Shown here piece after piece: positions 18,239 to 28,201 of a DNA stretch of 64,000 nt. The position numbers and the translations under genes are program-made. Source of the DNA: Granulicella rosea. GTDB taxonomy: Bacteria > Acidobacteriota > Terriglobia > Terriglobales > Acidobacteriaceae. A model generated the notes under the pieces. It was not told the origin of the DNA, made no database searches, and saw only the letters and a program-made list of their open reading frames with translations. Where the stretch lies: positions 62,001-126,000 of the forward strand of contig NZ_FZOU01000005.1 of NCBI RefSeq assembly GCF_900188085.1, given 5' to 3'. The stretch's first letter is position 1. Each line of letters starts with the position of its first letter.

Positions 18239-18985
18239 GTGAAGACCTCATCGACCGGCAAACCTCTCGTCAGCATCCTTACGGCTTCGAAGAACGCGGC
18301 GGCGACGCTTGGCGCATGCCTGGCCAGCGTGCAGGCGCAGACGTATCCGCATATCGAACACATCGTCGTCGACGGCGCCTCGACCGACGGCACGCAGGCG
18401 ATGCTGCGCGAGAGCCCCGGCATAGTTTGGGCGTCCGAACCGGATGACGGTGTGTACGACGCGTGGAACAAGGGGCTCGAGCGCGCGCAGGGCGAGTGGA
18501 TCGCCTTCCTCGGCGCGGACGAGGCGTATCTGCCGGACGCGGTCGAGGCCTATATGGCGCTGGCCGCGAAACAACCGAAGGCGGAGTATCTTTCGAGCCA
18601 GGCCCGGCGCATCGCGGCGAACGGCCGCGGAAGCCGCTTCGGCGGGCCCTGGGGCTGGCCGCGCTTTCAGCGGTATATGTGCGTCGCGCACGCCGGCAGC
18701 ATGTATCATCGGCGGCTGTTCCAGTCGTATGGGCGCTTCGATACGACGTACCGCGCGGCGGCGGAGTACGAGTTTCTGCTGCGCGGCCTCGGCTTTCTGC
18801 AGACCGCGTATCTGCCGCAGGTGACGGTCGAGACGCGCGCGGCGGGCGGCTCCGCCAGGGCGCTGGTGGAGGCGCAGCGCGCGAAGCGGGAGACCGGCGG
18901 ACGCGCGGAGGCGCTGGTCGCGGCGGAGCTGCTGCGGGCGAAGACCTTCTTCTTCGTGCGGAGGTTGCTGACGAGGCACGCGTAG
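18239..18985 (+). CDS. family 2 glycosyltransferase
   Basis: A 248-residue GT-A fold enzyme. The nucleotide-sugar site is plain: VSILTASKNAAATLGACLAS at the N-terminus, VVDGASTDGT, EPDDGVYDAWNKGL, and FLGADE as the DxD-like metal site. These features are those of the WcaA/PGL-type GT2 subgroup that adds sugars to cell-surface glycans. It is probably peripheral to the cytoplasmic membrane. GTG 18239 is preceded by AAGGTGAG; GTG 18233 is possible. The gene stands alone, divergent from the small Cys/His gene, and is followed by palindromic repeats, so no pathway can be assigned. Confidence 0.85.
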   Translation: MKTSSTGKPLVSILTASKNAAATLGACLASVQAQTYPHIEHIVVDGASTDGTQAMLRESPGIVWASEPDDGVYDAWNKGLERAQGEWIAFLGADEAYLPDAVEAYMALAAKQPKAEYLSSQARRIAANGRGSRFGGPWGWPRFQRYMCVAHAGSMYHRRLFQSYGRFDTTYRAAAEYEFLLRGLGFLQTAYLPQVTVETRAAGGSARALVEAQRAKRETGGRAEALVAAELLRAKTFFFVRRLLTRHA

Positions 18986-19010
18986 CGCGGATTTGGATCG
19001 CACCGCCAGC

Positions 19011-19141
19011 GCTTGTCATCCTGAGCGAAGCCGGAGGAGCTGCTTTGTTCTTGCTGTTGCTTGTTTCGGCCTCTGACTGGAGCAAGAGCAGGCAACGACA
19101 AAGACAGAAGCAGGTCCTTCACTGCGTTCAGGATGACAAGC
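19011..19141. repeat. family A palindromic repeat pair
   Basis: A 131-base imperfect palindrome. The outer 14 bases are a perfect inverted repeat (GCTTGTCATCCTGA at 19011-19024 and its complement at 19128-19141). The inner arms continue with GAGCGAAGCCGGAGG on one side and GGTCCTTCACTGCG on the other. It could fold into a long hairpin at the glycosyltransferase transcript end. Confidence 0.85.
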
Positions 19142-19191
19142 ATGGCGGGCTGGTGGTTGAGACCTAACGGTAATCCGCTGTTATAGAAGCA

Positions 19192-19227
19192 GATCCTTCG
19201 GCTGGGTTGCGCTCCGCTTAGGATGAC
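19192..19227 (+). repeat. single family A repeat unit
   Basis: GATCCTTCGGC...CGCTTAGGATGAC is a diverged single unit of the same family, 50 bases after the paired element and 70 bases before the BlaI gene start. Confidence 0.65.
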
Positions 19228-19249
19228 CATGATGAACACGGCCGCATCT

Positions 19250-19290
19250 ACGAAAAACTTCGTTGACATCTACGAATCAAATCGTATATG
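19250..19290 (+). promoter_or_regulatory. promoter and paired dyad operators of the BlaI-M56 unit
   Basis: A perfect -35 box TTGACA (19263-19268) is followed 16 bases later by TATATG (19285-19290). Two dyads overlap the promoter: ACGAA-AAAC-TTCGT at 19250-19263, abutting the -35 box, and TACGA-N6-TCGTA at 19271-19286, covering the spacer. BlaI/MecI repressors bind dyads in this position and usually control their own gene. A start site near 19297 would leave almost no 5' leader before ATG 19299, and no Shine-Dalgarno is present, so the transcript may be leaderless. Confidence 0.7.
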
Positions 19291-19298
19291 TTCTGCAC

Positions 19299-19685
19299 AT
19301 GAAGAATTTGCACGTTGTACCCCGTCCGACCGAGAGCGAACTGGAGCTGCTGACGATCCTTTGGCAGCGCCGCGAGGCCACGGTGCGGGAGCTGTACGAG
19401 GCGGTCAATGCGGGGCGTCCGGTGGTCTACACGGGCGTGCTGAAGCTGTTGCAGATCATGGCGGAGAAGGGGCTCGTCAGCCGCGACGAGACCGAGCGCG
19501 CGCACGTCTACCGCGCGGCGGTCTCGCAGGCCGACACCGAGCATCGCCTGCTGCGCGAGCTGAGCGAGCGCTTCTTCGCCGGCAGCGCCGCGCAGCTTGC
19601 CCTGCGCGCGCTGGAGATGGAGAAGGCCAGCGACGAGGAGCTCGATGCGATTCGCAGGCTGCTGAAGAAGAAGAGCGCAAGGTAG
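19299..19685 (+). CDS. BlaI/MecI/CopY-family transcriptional repressor
   Basis: A 128-residue winged-helix repressor. PRPTESELELLTILWQRREAT opens the DNA-binding domain and YTGVLKLLQIMAEKGLVSRDE is the recognition part. The typical HVYRAAVSQAD wing follows. The C-terminal helices form the dimer and the cleavage region. In this family an M56 sensor protease releases repression by cleaving the repressor after a cell-wall or ligand signal. The partner gene begins 21 bases downstream. ATG 19299 gives the normal family length; the upstream in-frame start would put the operator inside the coding region. Confidence 0.9.
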   Translation: MKNLHVVPRPTESELELLTILWQRREATVRELYEAVNAGRPVVYTGVLKLLQIMAEKGLVSRDETERAHVYRAAVSQADTEHRLLRELSERFFAGSAAQLALRALEMEKASDEELDAIRRLLKKKSAR

Positions 19686-19706
19686 AAGGCACGGGAGGAT
19701 TCGCCA

Positions 19707-21758
19707 ATGAATACAGGGAGCTTGATCTTGTCGGGTTGGCTGTCGCGCGCGGAGTTGGTGGCGCTGGGCTGGACGCTGTTGCACTTCTGCTGGCAGGGCA
19801 CTGCGGTCGCGGTGGCGTATACGCTGCTCGATCGCATGACATCGCGGGCCGCCGCGCCGGTGCGGTATGCGACGGCGCTGCTGGCGCTGGCGATGATGCC
19901 GGTCGCGGCCGCGCTGACCTTCACCGATCAACTGCACATGGCGCGGCTACAGACGGCGAACCCGGCGCGGACGGTGACTCTGCCGGCGACGTATACGCCG
20001 TCCGTCGATTCGGAGGCCTCGCAGACGCCGCAGCAGGCCTTTCAGGCGGTCGCGGATCTTGCGCTCGAGACGACGTTCGAGGCGCACCAGGAGCTGGCGG
20101 CGCGGGCCGAGCGGGCGATGCCTTATATTGATGCGCTGTGGCTGGTGGGGATGCTGCTGCTGACGTTGCGTTCGCTCGGCGGATGGTGGCAGTTGCACCA
20201 GATGCGGCGGCGTGCGCGCGGTCTGGTTCCGCTGGCGGTGCAGGCCGCGTTCGATCGTGTCCGCGTGCGGCTGCGCGCCGGGCGGCGGGTGGCGCTGCGC
20301 ATCTCGGACGAGGTGATCTCGCCGCTGGCGATGGGGGTTTGGCGCGCGACGGTGATCCTTCCGGTGAGCGCGGTCGTGCGGCTGCCGATGGAGGAGCTGG
20401 AAGCGGTGCTGGCGCATGAGCTGGGCCACATTCAGCGCTGGGATTACCTCTGCAATCTCGCGCAGACGGCCATCGAGAGCGTGCTCTTCTTTCATCCGTC
20501 GGTGTGGTGGCTGAGCCGCATCGTGCGGGAGCGGCGCGAGCTCTGCTGCGACGCCATCGCCGCGCGCAGTTGTGCGGACCCGGTCGTCTATGCGCGGGCT
20601 CTGCTGCAGTTGGAGGAGCATCGCGCGGAACGCCGTATCGACCTGCCCCTTGCCATGGCCATCGATGGCTGCGGCACGTCGTTGCTGAGCAGGATCAAAC
20701 AGGTGCTTGGAGAGGATGCCCCGATGGAGAGCAGAATGACGAGCGGTGTGCGTGTGGCGGCTGCGGCCGGCGTGGTGATGGCGTTGTTGCTGAGCTCGAA
20801 GGTGAGCACCGCGCTGGCGGCTCCGGTGGCGGAGCCGGCGCCGCAGGTGAGTGCGGTTCAGGTTGCGCTGCCTGCGCCGCAGGTTCCGGCTCCGCTCGCG
20901 CCTGAGCCTGCTGCGCCTGCTGTCCCAGCGCCGCCTGTGCCCGGAGAGGTTTCGATCGCTCCGGCCGCGCCTGAGTCCGCCGGTTCGTTCAGCACCACGT
21001 TCAGCTCGACGTCGCACAGCGAGTCCGGCAAGTCCTCGTCGACGACCTCGACGACCATGACGAAGACGGTGAACGACAGCGAGGTCGCCGCGGCGCTCGA
21101 TGCGGCGATGCCCGCCCTGGCCGCTTACAAGGCCGATGGCGGCGCCCAGTTCGCAAGGTTGCAGCCGATGCTGATGCAGATGGATGCGCGGATGAAGGCC
21201 GATCCCGCGATGCCGAAGGGGATGGCGTACCTCGACCAGATGCGCGATGCGGGCTATGCGTTCGACCTGAACAGCGATCTGGACAAGATCATCGAGCTGA
21301 AAGCGCTGGGCGTGACGCCGGCGTTCGCGAAGGGGATGGCGTCGCTGGGGCTGGGTAAGCCGAGTGTGCGTGAGCTGACCAGCCTGAAGGCGCTGGGCGT
21401 GACGCCCGAGTATGCGCAGCAGTTGAAGCAGAGCGGCCTGACGCCGAAGGACTTCCGCGAACTCTCGAACGACCGCGCGCTGGGCATCACGCCGGAGTAT
21501 GTCGCGGGCATGCGCCAGAAGGGCTTCACCGGCCTGAGCGGGCACGATCTGATGACGCTGAAGGCGCAGGGCATGACGCCCGAGTACGCCGGCTGGCTGA
21601 AGCAGCAGTTTCCGCAGGCCGGTATGGACGAGCTGAGCCGCGCGGTGGTCTTCCACTTCGACGACAAGTTTGTGGCTGCCGCGAAGGCGCATGGATACGA
21701 CACGAACGACCTGAACAAGATGCTGAAGCTGAAGTTGTCCGGGCTGCTGGACGAGTAG
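19707..21758 (+). CDS. M56 (BlaR1-type) membrane metallopeptidase sensor
   Basis: A 683-residue membrane protease. N-terminal helices (about residues 20-70 and 142-156) flank a cytoplasmic zinc domain with the HExxH motif H237-E-L-G-H241 and the downstream E278 in RERRELCCD. A further helix near 345-365 leads to an outside part: a Pro/Ala-rich linker, a Ser/Thr-rich stretch, and a C-terminal domain with several repeats of the type LKALGVTPEYAQQLK, ALGITPEYVAGMRQ and LKAQGMTPEYAGWLK. No penicillin-binding domain is seen, so the signal is probably not a beta-lactam. GGGAGG precedes ATG 19707. It is co-transcribed with the BlaI-type repressor. Confidence 0.88.
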   Translation: MNTGSLILSGWLSRAELVALGWTLLHFCWQGTAVAVAYTLLDRMTSRAAAPVRYATALLALAMMPVAAALTFTDQLHMARLQTANPARTVTLPATYTPSVDSEASQTPQQAFQAVADLALETTFEAHQELAARAERAMPYIDALWLVGMLLLTLRSLGGWWQLHQMRRRARGLVPLAVQAAFDRVRVRLRAGRRVALRISDEVISPLAMGVWRATVILPVSAVVRLPMEELEAVLAHELGHIQRWDYLCNLAQTAIESVLFFHPSVWWLSRIVRERRELCCDAIAARSCADPVVYARALLQLEEHRAERRIDLPLAMAIDGCGTSLLSRIKQVLGEDAPMESRMTSGVRVAAAAGVVMALLLSSKVSTALAAPVAEPAPQVSAVQVALPAPQVPAPLAPEPAAPAVPAPPVPGEVSIAPAAPESAGSFSTTFSSTSHSESGKSSSTTSTTMTKTVNDSEVAAALDAAMPALAAYKADGGAQFARLQPMLMQMDARMKADPAMPKGMAYLDQMRDAGYAFDLNSDLDKIIELKALGVTPAFAKGMASLGLGKPSVRELTSLKALGVTPEYAQQLKQSGLTPKDFRELSNDRALGITPEYVAGMRQKGFTGLSGHDLMTLKAQGMTPEYAGWLKQQFPQAGMDELSRAVVFHFDDKFVAAAKAHGYDTNDLNKMLKLKLSGLLDE

Positions 21759-21774
21759 GCTCGCCGGCTGCAGG

Positions 21775-23052
21775 CTATGGCAGCTTCAGGACCTTCACCG
21801 CCTCGGCCCAGGGCACGGCCTGGCCCTCGTCCTGCACGATGCCCGCGATGCCCGTTGGGCCGATCAGCGGCGAGCCGAAGACGCTGGAGTCGACCGGCGC
21901 GTCGAGGTGGATGCGACCGTTCTCGCTGTGCGCGGGCAGCAGCAGAATCTCGATCGAGCCCTCGCGCGCGCCGCGGAAGACGGCGACCTGCTCCCAGCTC
22001 TCGGCGACCTCCGGCGTGATCAGTGGGGCGATGGCCGGGCCTTCGGCCTTGAGCGTCAGCACGGCGAGGTTGCGCGGCTCCGCGCGCACCGCAACCTCCG
22101 CGCGGACCGGCAGCACGGCGCCGTCGCGCGGCATCACGATCTGCATCTTCTTCTGGGTCGGGCCGGCGTTGGCGGATAGCTCTTTGCCCAGCTCCCATTG
22201 CCCGGCGGAGGTCGCGGCGACCAGACGCAGGCTTCCCAGCCGCACCTTGACCTCGTTGGATTTGATCGCCAGCTCGACCTCGGGGTCGAAGAGCCAGGGT
22301 TCGAGCGCCTCGGCCACCGTGATCAGACGGCGCGAGTCGACGAAGAAGCCGATGCCGGTCCAGCGCATCGGCGTCGTCTTTCCCGCGGCATCGACCAGCT
22401 CGTAGGTGGAGACGATGGTCGCGACGCGCGGCAGATCGGCGTCGCGCACCTTCGCGCGCAGCCCGCCCTCCATGCCTTGCACGGGGCCTTTCAGCCGAGT
22501 CAGCGCGGCGTTGGCGCCCGAGAGCAGCATCTCCGCGCCGGCGCGTCCGAACTGCCCGCCGGGGATGTCGAGCTTCACCTCCTGGTGCAGCCGCACGGGA
22601 ACGCTGGCCTGCGAGCTGAACATCATCAACCGCTGCATGCGGCCGAGTTCGATCCGCGCGGTGACCTCGCCTTCGACCAGCAGCGTGCCCGTGTCGATGG
22701 CGGAGATCAGCGGTTCGAGCGAGGCGACGTCGCGCAGGTAGACGGTGACGCGGAGCGGTTCCGGCGCGGTCCAGGTCTGGCTCTTCGCCAGGTGGATGGG
22801 CCCGGGCATGGGCGCGGCGAAGACCGGCAACCCATTCAGCCGCAGCCGCGCGACGCGTATCTCGCCGAGGTCGAGATCGCGGTCCGAGGTGAGGGCAAGG
22901 CCGACCGCGACGGTCGCCTTGTCGCTGGCGAGGCTCGCAAGCGAGACGCCGGTGATCTCCGTGTGGACGTGCTTCGCTACGTCGTCCTGCTGGGCATGAA
23001 GGCGCGCGGGGAAGACAGCCGCGAGGGCCAGAATCCGGAGCGTTCGCCTCAT
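21775..23052 (-). CDS. exported protein with degenerate trypsin-like domain
   Basis: A 425-residue protein with a signal peptide (MRRTLRILALAAVFPARLHA). The first half has beta-rich segments like a late-embryogenesis (WHy) domain (GLALTSDRDLDLGEIRVARLRLNG is the clearest part). The second half resembles a chymotrypsin-like protease: GIGFFVDSRRLITVAEAL stands where active HtrA-type enzymes have a GxGFxV...TNAHV segment, and SSVFGSPLIGPTGIAGIV stands where they have the GNSGGP-type nucleophile loop. The catalytic His position is Glu and the Ser context is lost, so it is probably inactive. Its start overlaps the stop of the FHA protein gene by four bases (ATGA), so the two are translationally coupled. 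Domain reading is by eye and tentative. Confidence 0.55.
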   Translation of the reverse strand: MRRTLRILALAAVFPARLHAQQDDVAKHVHTEITGVSLASLASDKATVAVGLALTSDRDLDLGEIRVARLRLNGLPVFAAPMPGPIHLAKSQTWTAPEPLRVTVYLRDVASLEPLISAIDTGTLLVEGEVTARIELGRMQRLMMFSSQASVPVRLHQEVKLDIPGGQFGRAGAEMLLSGANAALTRLKGPVQGMEGGLRAKVRDADLPRVATIVSTYELVDAAGKTTPMRWTGIGFFVDSRRLITVAEALEPWLFDPEVELAIKSNEVKVRLGSLRLVAATSAGQWELGKELSANAGPTQKKMQIVMPRDGAVLPVRAEVAVRAEPRNLAVLTLKAEGPAIAPLITPEVAESWEQVAVFRGAREGSIEILLLPAHSENGRIHLDAPVDSSVFGSPLIGPTGIAGIVQDEGQAVPWAEAVKVLKLP

Positions 23053-24137
23053 CGCGGAACCAGCGCGTTCATGGCCTGTCCCTGCGCCATGCGCGAGGCG
23101 AGGTACTTGTCCAGCAGGATGGGCAGGTCGTGGTTCATGCGATCGGCCATGTGGTCTTCAGCCTTCTGCAGCTTGGGATCGATGTCGTCCAGGCGCTCGT
23201 TCAGGCGGTTCATGCGCTGGTCGAGCTGCGGCATCAGCAGCGTCACGGAGCTGCTGGCCTGCTGCTGCAAGGCGAGGATCGTCTCGCGGTTCTGCTGGAT
23301 CTCGTGGCTCTGGTAGAGCAGCAGGCCGCAGAGCGCGAAGACCATCGCCAGCACGCCGACCACGAGCTTCTGCATGATGTCGATCTTCTTCTCGAGCGTC
23401 AGCGCGAGGACATCGTCGATACGCGGCGCGTGCGGGGCGCTGGAGCGCGGCGCGGGCGGCGGGGTGTAGATCTGGTCCTCGAAGACGGCGGTGGTGTCGT
23501 CCGAGGGCCTGCCTTCGCGTGCGAAGGACTTCGCGCCGGAGGTCGCGCGCGGCATCGTGACGGTGCGCAGTTCGGCGGCGGGTCCGCCCAGCGGCGCGGG
23601 GTCGCCGGGACGCGCGCCCGAGACGGGCGACGGCCTGACGGCGGAGGGTAACGGCATCTCCTGCGTCGTAGCCTCGGATTTGACTGGCGCCGATGGTGGA
23701 GTGGCGGCCGATCTGGTCGGCGGCACGGGGGTCGCGGCGGCTGCGCGGGCGGCGCCGGAGGCCCGTTCTGGCGCGCGTTCGGCCGGCGTGGCGATCCGCT
23801 CCACCGCGATGTTCTGTATCCGGGTGGTGACGTCCTGACGGCCGACCGGGCCCTGCCACATCTCGAACATCGGGCCACCGGCGCCGAGCTCCAGCGTGTC
23901 GCCGGGGCGCAGCTCTCCCGACGACAGGCGCACGCCGTTTTTGAGCGTGCCGTTGGCGCTGTTGTCGTCGCGGAAGGTTACGACGCCGCCGGCGCAGTGG
24001 AAGCGTACATGCTTGCGGCTGATCTCCGGGTAGCGTCCGGCGTCCAGCGGCAGGGTGCAGTCGGAGCCGCGTCCGACGGTGCTGTCGCCGTCGGGAATCT
24101 CCCAGATGCGTTCTTCGTTCTTCAGATAGGCGATCAT
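23049..24137 (-). CDS. FHA-domain protein with C-terminal transmembrane helix
   Basis: A 362-residue protein. The N-terminal FHA domain (about residues 15-95) has the phosphothreonine-binding signatures TVGRGSDCTLPL, ISRKHVRF and NSANGTLKNG. A long Pro/Ala-rich, probably disordered linker follows. One hydrophobic helix near residue 270 (VVGVLAMVFALCGLLLY) places the FHA part in the cytoplasm. The last 70 residues form a coiled-coil-like outside part (QNRETILALQQQ, RMNRLNERLDDIDPKLQKA). It overlaps the FHA-ABC gene by four bases upstream and the next gene by four bases downstream. It is probably a phosphorylation-controlled scaffold for the adjacent transporter. Confidence 0.85.
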   Translation of the reverse strand: MIAYLKNEERIWEIPDGDSTVGRGSDCTLPLDAGRYPEISRKHVRFHCAGGVVTFRDDNSANGTLKNGVRLSSGELRPGDTLELGAGGPMFEMWQGPVGRQDVTTRIQNIAVERIATPAERAPERASGAARAAAATPVPPTRSAATPPSAPVKSEATTQEMPLPSAVRPSPVSGARPGDPAPLGGPAAELRTVTMPRATSGAKSFAREGRPSDDTTAVFEDQIYTPPPAPRSSAPHAPRIDDVLALTLEKKIDIMQKLVVGVLAMVFALCGLLLYQSHEIQQNRETILALQQQASSSVTLLMPQLDQRMNRLNERLDDIDPKLQKAEDHMADRMNHDLPILLDKYLASRMAQGQAMNALVPR

Positions 24138-27097
24138 GATCTTCCCTCACGGCGTCGGACGGTGAGCCAAATCGTGCCGATCATACCAAGCAGGAAGAGG
24201 CCCTGAATACTGAGATATTGCGGCAGCGCGTCTTTGCCGGGCAGGTTCGCGGCGGCGAAAAAGTTGTACCGGCAGGCCTCTTCGCCGGCGAGCGGCGGCA
24301 GCGGACGAAGGGCGTCGCGCATATCGTTTGGGTGAAAGGTGCTGGAGATGGAACTGAGCAGGGGATAGCGGTAGTCGGCCGGCGGGCGCAGGGCCGAGGG
24401 GATGCTCGTGACGCCGGCCTTCGCCGCAAGCGCGATCGTCTCCGCGTAGCCCCCGTGCAGCGGCCTTGCGATGGCGTCGTGGACGTAGAGATCGCGCATC
24501 GCCTCCAGCCCCCAGCGCGAGACCATCAGGGGCGAGAGGCCATCGGCCAGGAAGCCGTTCATCTGGCGTCCGCCCTCGTACGGAAGCTGCATCACCAGCC
24601 CCGGCACGGCGCTGACGTTGGCGGCCGGCGCCGTGCTGTGGACAGGGATCAGCAGGCCCGCGAGCAGCAGCTCCGGAATCATGACCAGCGGAAAGGTGTA
24701 GAGCGCCCTCTCGCTGGTCGAAGCGATGGCGGAGATCAACAGGCCGATCAGCCCGCCCTGGATGCCCATGATCCACATCAGCCCCCATGCGCCGAGCAGG
24801 TGCCCGCTCAGCGCGCCGCCCAGTGAGAGGATCAGGATGAAGGTCAGCGTCTGCACGCCGGAGAGGCCGATGAGGTAGACGATGCGCGAGGCGAGGTACG
24901 CATCCCGCCGCAGCGAACGCTGCCGTTCGCGCCGGTAGATCGCCCACTCGTCGACGATCTCGCGCACGTTGCCCGAGCAGGCGAACCACATGGCGGTCAG
25001 GATGGTGATGAGCAGCGTCATGGGCTGGTTGGGCTGGTCGGCCATGAAGCAGAGCAGCACGCCGATGAGCGCGGGCGGCAGCACCAGCGTCGCGACCGAG
25101 TTGCCATCGCCCATGCGCAGGGCGATCTGGCGCGCCAGCAGCGTCTTCACCTGCGTCATCCAGGAGGTAGAGGGCTTCTGCCGGGCGTCGCCGTCGGCCT
25201 GTGCGGCCTGGCCGTGCGCGCGGGCCTCGGCCAGGGGCGCGGCGACGTGGTCGCGATAGGCGTCGGATGAGAGATAGCGCTGGCGCCAGTCCTCGGCGAT
25301 CTGCTCTTCCTCATCGCGGCTTACGCCGGGCGGCGCGAGCTTGTAATAGACCTCGATCGGCCGCTTGCAGTCGAAGTACCCGAGCATGCCCGTGGCCGGC
25401 CCGTAGAAGACGAGCTTGCCGCGCGCCAGCACGGCGACCTTGTCCAGCAGCGAGAACGAACCCAGCAGATGGGTGTTGATGACCACCGTCGAGCCCCGGT
25501 TGGCGAGGTTGCGGAAGAGCTGCATCATCTGCATCTCGGTGGCGGGGTCCTGTCCCGCGGTCGGCTCGTCGACGTACAGGACCGCCGGGTCCGAGAGCAG
25601 CTCGATGCCGAGCGAGACGCGCTTGCGTTCGCCGCCGCTCAGCGTCTCGATCACCTTGTCGCCGCGCTCGGTCAGGCGCAGGGTGTGCAACACCTTGTCC
25701 ACCTGCGCGTGGATCTCGCCGGCGGTATGGTCCGACGGCATGCGCAGCCGCGCGGAAAAGGTGAGGCACTGCCGCACGGTCAGCCGCGTGTGCAGGATGT
25801 CGTCCTGCGGCAGATAGCCGATGAGCTGGCGCAGCAGTTGCGGGTACTGGTACAGGCTGCGCTCGTTCATTCGCACCTGGCCTTCGACCGGGCGGAAGCC
25901 GTTCATCGCGTCCATCAGCGTCGACTTGCCAGCGCCGGATGGTCCAAGCAGCCCGACGAACTCGTTCGGCTTCAGCACGATGGAGACATCGTCGAGCAGG
26001 ACGATCCGGCGCCCGAGGTTGTCCTTCACCACCTTGCGCAGGTTTTCGGCGTAGACCGAGATGCTCTTGCCGTCGGCCTCGCGTTCGAGCTGCAGGCCGT
26101 CGAAGACCAGCTCCATCGCGCCGAGTGCGATGCGGTCGTGCGCGTTCAGGATGGTGCGCTCGACGCGGATGCCGTTGACGAAGCTGCCGTTGGCGGAGCC
26201 GAGGTCGACCAGCTCGATCTCGCCCGAGGCGAGGTGGCGAATCTCCGCATGGTGCGAGCTGACGGTGGGGTGCGCGAGCGTGACGTCGTTGTCCGGCGCG
26301 CGGCCGATGGCGACGATCCGCTTGGTCAGGTCGAACTCGCCCAGCGTGCGGCGGCGGACGCCGGTATCGCGGAAGAGCAGCAGGTGGGTCTGGCAGGCGC
26401 CGAGCTGAATGAGGTCGCCCTCCGCCAGCCGCTTCTCGGCCACCAGCACGCCGTTGACGTAGACGCCCCCGCCGTCGCTCAGGTCCCGCACGGTCGCCTC
26501 GCCGTTCCGGGCGACGTCGAGCGCGGCGTGCTTCCCGGCTATCAGCACGCTGTCGATGGCGACGCCGTTGACGCCCGGCCGGCTGCCGAGAATCATCGTG
26601 CCGGGGATGAGCGGAATGTCGCGCACGGCATGGTCGTCGAGCACCAGTTGCAGGCGCGTGGGCAGCGCCTCGGGCGGTTCGCCGCCGAGCTGGACGGTCC
26701 TGACCGCGACGGCGGGCCGCCCGGCGGAGGCGGTTTCTTCGCGCGGGCGATCGAGGAACAGAAACGCGCTCTTCAGCCCGGAGCCGAAGCTGAGCCTTAC
26801 CCGGTCGCGCAGGATCGCCTTCTGGACGCGTACGCCGTCGAGGTAGCTGCCGTTCGAGCTGTGGTCTTCGATCTGCCAGTCTCCGCCGGGCAGACGCGTC
26901 AGATGCGCGTGCGAGCGGGAGATCTCCTCGTCGTCCAGGATGAGGTCGTTCGACTCCTGCGAACGGCCGATGGCGATCGCGTCTTTTTCAAGCAGAAAGA
27001 TCTCTCCCACGCCGTCGCCGACCGTGCGCACGAGTCGGGGCAGGTGGTCTTCGAGGTCGTGGGCGCGCGCTGCCGGCGTGGAGTCGAGTGAGCTCAT
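24134..27097 (-). CDS. triple-FHA ABCG-type ABC transporter (ATPase-permease fusion)
   Basis: A 987-residue fusion. Three FHA domains come first: about 25-115 (IAIGRSQESNDLIL, ISRSHAHL, SSNGSYLDG), a diverged one at 150-240 (GSRPGVNGVAID, GKHAAL, GGVYVNG), and 258-335 (VAIGRAPDNDVTL, VSSHHAEI, SANGSFVNG). An ABC ATPase follows, with Walker A GPSGAGKST (385-393), signature LSGGERKR, and Walker B VLYVDEPTAG. An ABC2 permease with about six helices ends the protein. The layout is like mycobacterial Rv1747, an FHA-ABC exporter controlled by a Ser/Thr kinase. The substrate is unknown. A PP2C phosphatase gene lies upstream in the same direction. Confidence 0.9.
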   Translation of the reverse strand: MSSLDSTPAARAHDLEDHLPRLVRTVGDGVGEIFLLEKDAIAIGRSQESNDLILDDEEISRSHAHLTRLPGGDWQIEDHSSNGSYLDGVRVQKAILRDRVRLSFGSGLKSAFLFLDRPREETASAGRPAVAVRTVQLGGEPPEALPTRLQLVLDDHAVRDIPLIPGTMILGSRPGVNGVAIDSVLIAGKHAALDVARNGEATVRDLSDGGGVYVNGVLVAEKRLAEGDLIQLGACQTHLLLFRDTGVRRRTLGEFDLTKRIVAIGRAPDNDVTLAHPTVSSHHAEIRHLASGEIELVDLGSANGSFVNGIRVERTILNAHDRIALGAMELVFDGLQLEREADGKSISVYAENLRKVVKDNLGRRIVLLDDVSIVLKPNEFVGLLGPSGAGKSTLMDAMNGFRPVEGQVRMNERSLYQYPQLLRQLIGYLPQDDILHTRLTVRQCLTFSARLRMPSDHTAGEIHAQVDKVLHTLRLTERGDKVIETLSGGERKRVSLGIELLSDPAVLYVDEPTAGQDPATEMQMMQLFRNLANRGSTVVINTHLLGSFSLLDKVAVLARGKLVFYGPATGMLGYFDCKRPIEVYYKLAPPGVSRDEEEQIAEDWRQRYLSSDAYRDHVAAPLAEARAHGQAAQADGDARQKPSTSWMTQVKTLLARQIALRMGDGNSVATLVLPPALIGVLLCFMADQPNQPMTLLITILTAMWFACSGNVREIVDEWAIYRRERQRSLRRDAYLASRIVYLIGLSGVQTLTFILILSLGGALSGHLLGAWGLMWIMGIQGGLIGLLISAIASTSERALYTFPLVMIPELLLAGLLIPVHSTAPAANVSAVPGLVMQLPYEGGRQMNGFLADGLSPLMVSRWGLEAMRDLYVHDAIARPLHGGYAETIALAAKAGVTSIPSALRPPADYRYPLLSSISSTFHPNDMRDALRPLPPLAGEEACRYNFFAAANLPGKDALPQYLSIQGLFLLGMIGTIWLTVRRREGRS

Positions 27098-27196
27098 CCT
27101 GCGGATGTTCCACGAAACAGAGATGTTGGGACGAATGCTGGGACTAGGCGGAGACTAGCACTCTCCCCGCGACGCGACAAGACGGTAACTGTTTCG

Positions 27197-28000
<804 letters not shown>

Positions 28001-28201
28001 CTCTCCCTCATGCCTCGGAAAATTCTGGATGCGTTGTTCGGGGTCACACAATCCTAATACGGAACAGCGCCGCGGAAGCCGTGTCTTTCCAGCGCATTTG
28101 GGAGGAGAGATCGCCGGCGGATAGATTTTTCACATCCCCGGCGGCGGGGCTCTCTCGACGAAGTAGTATCGGGATAATCCAACGCTTGCCGAGGTGAATG
28201 C

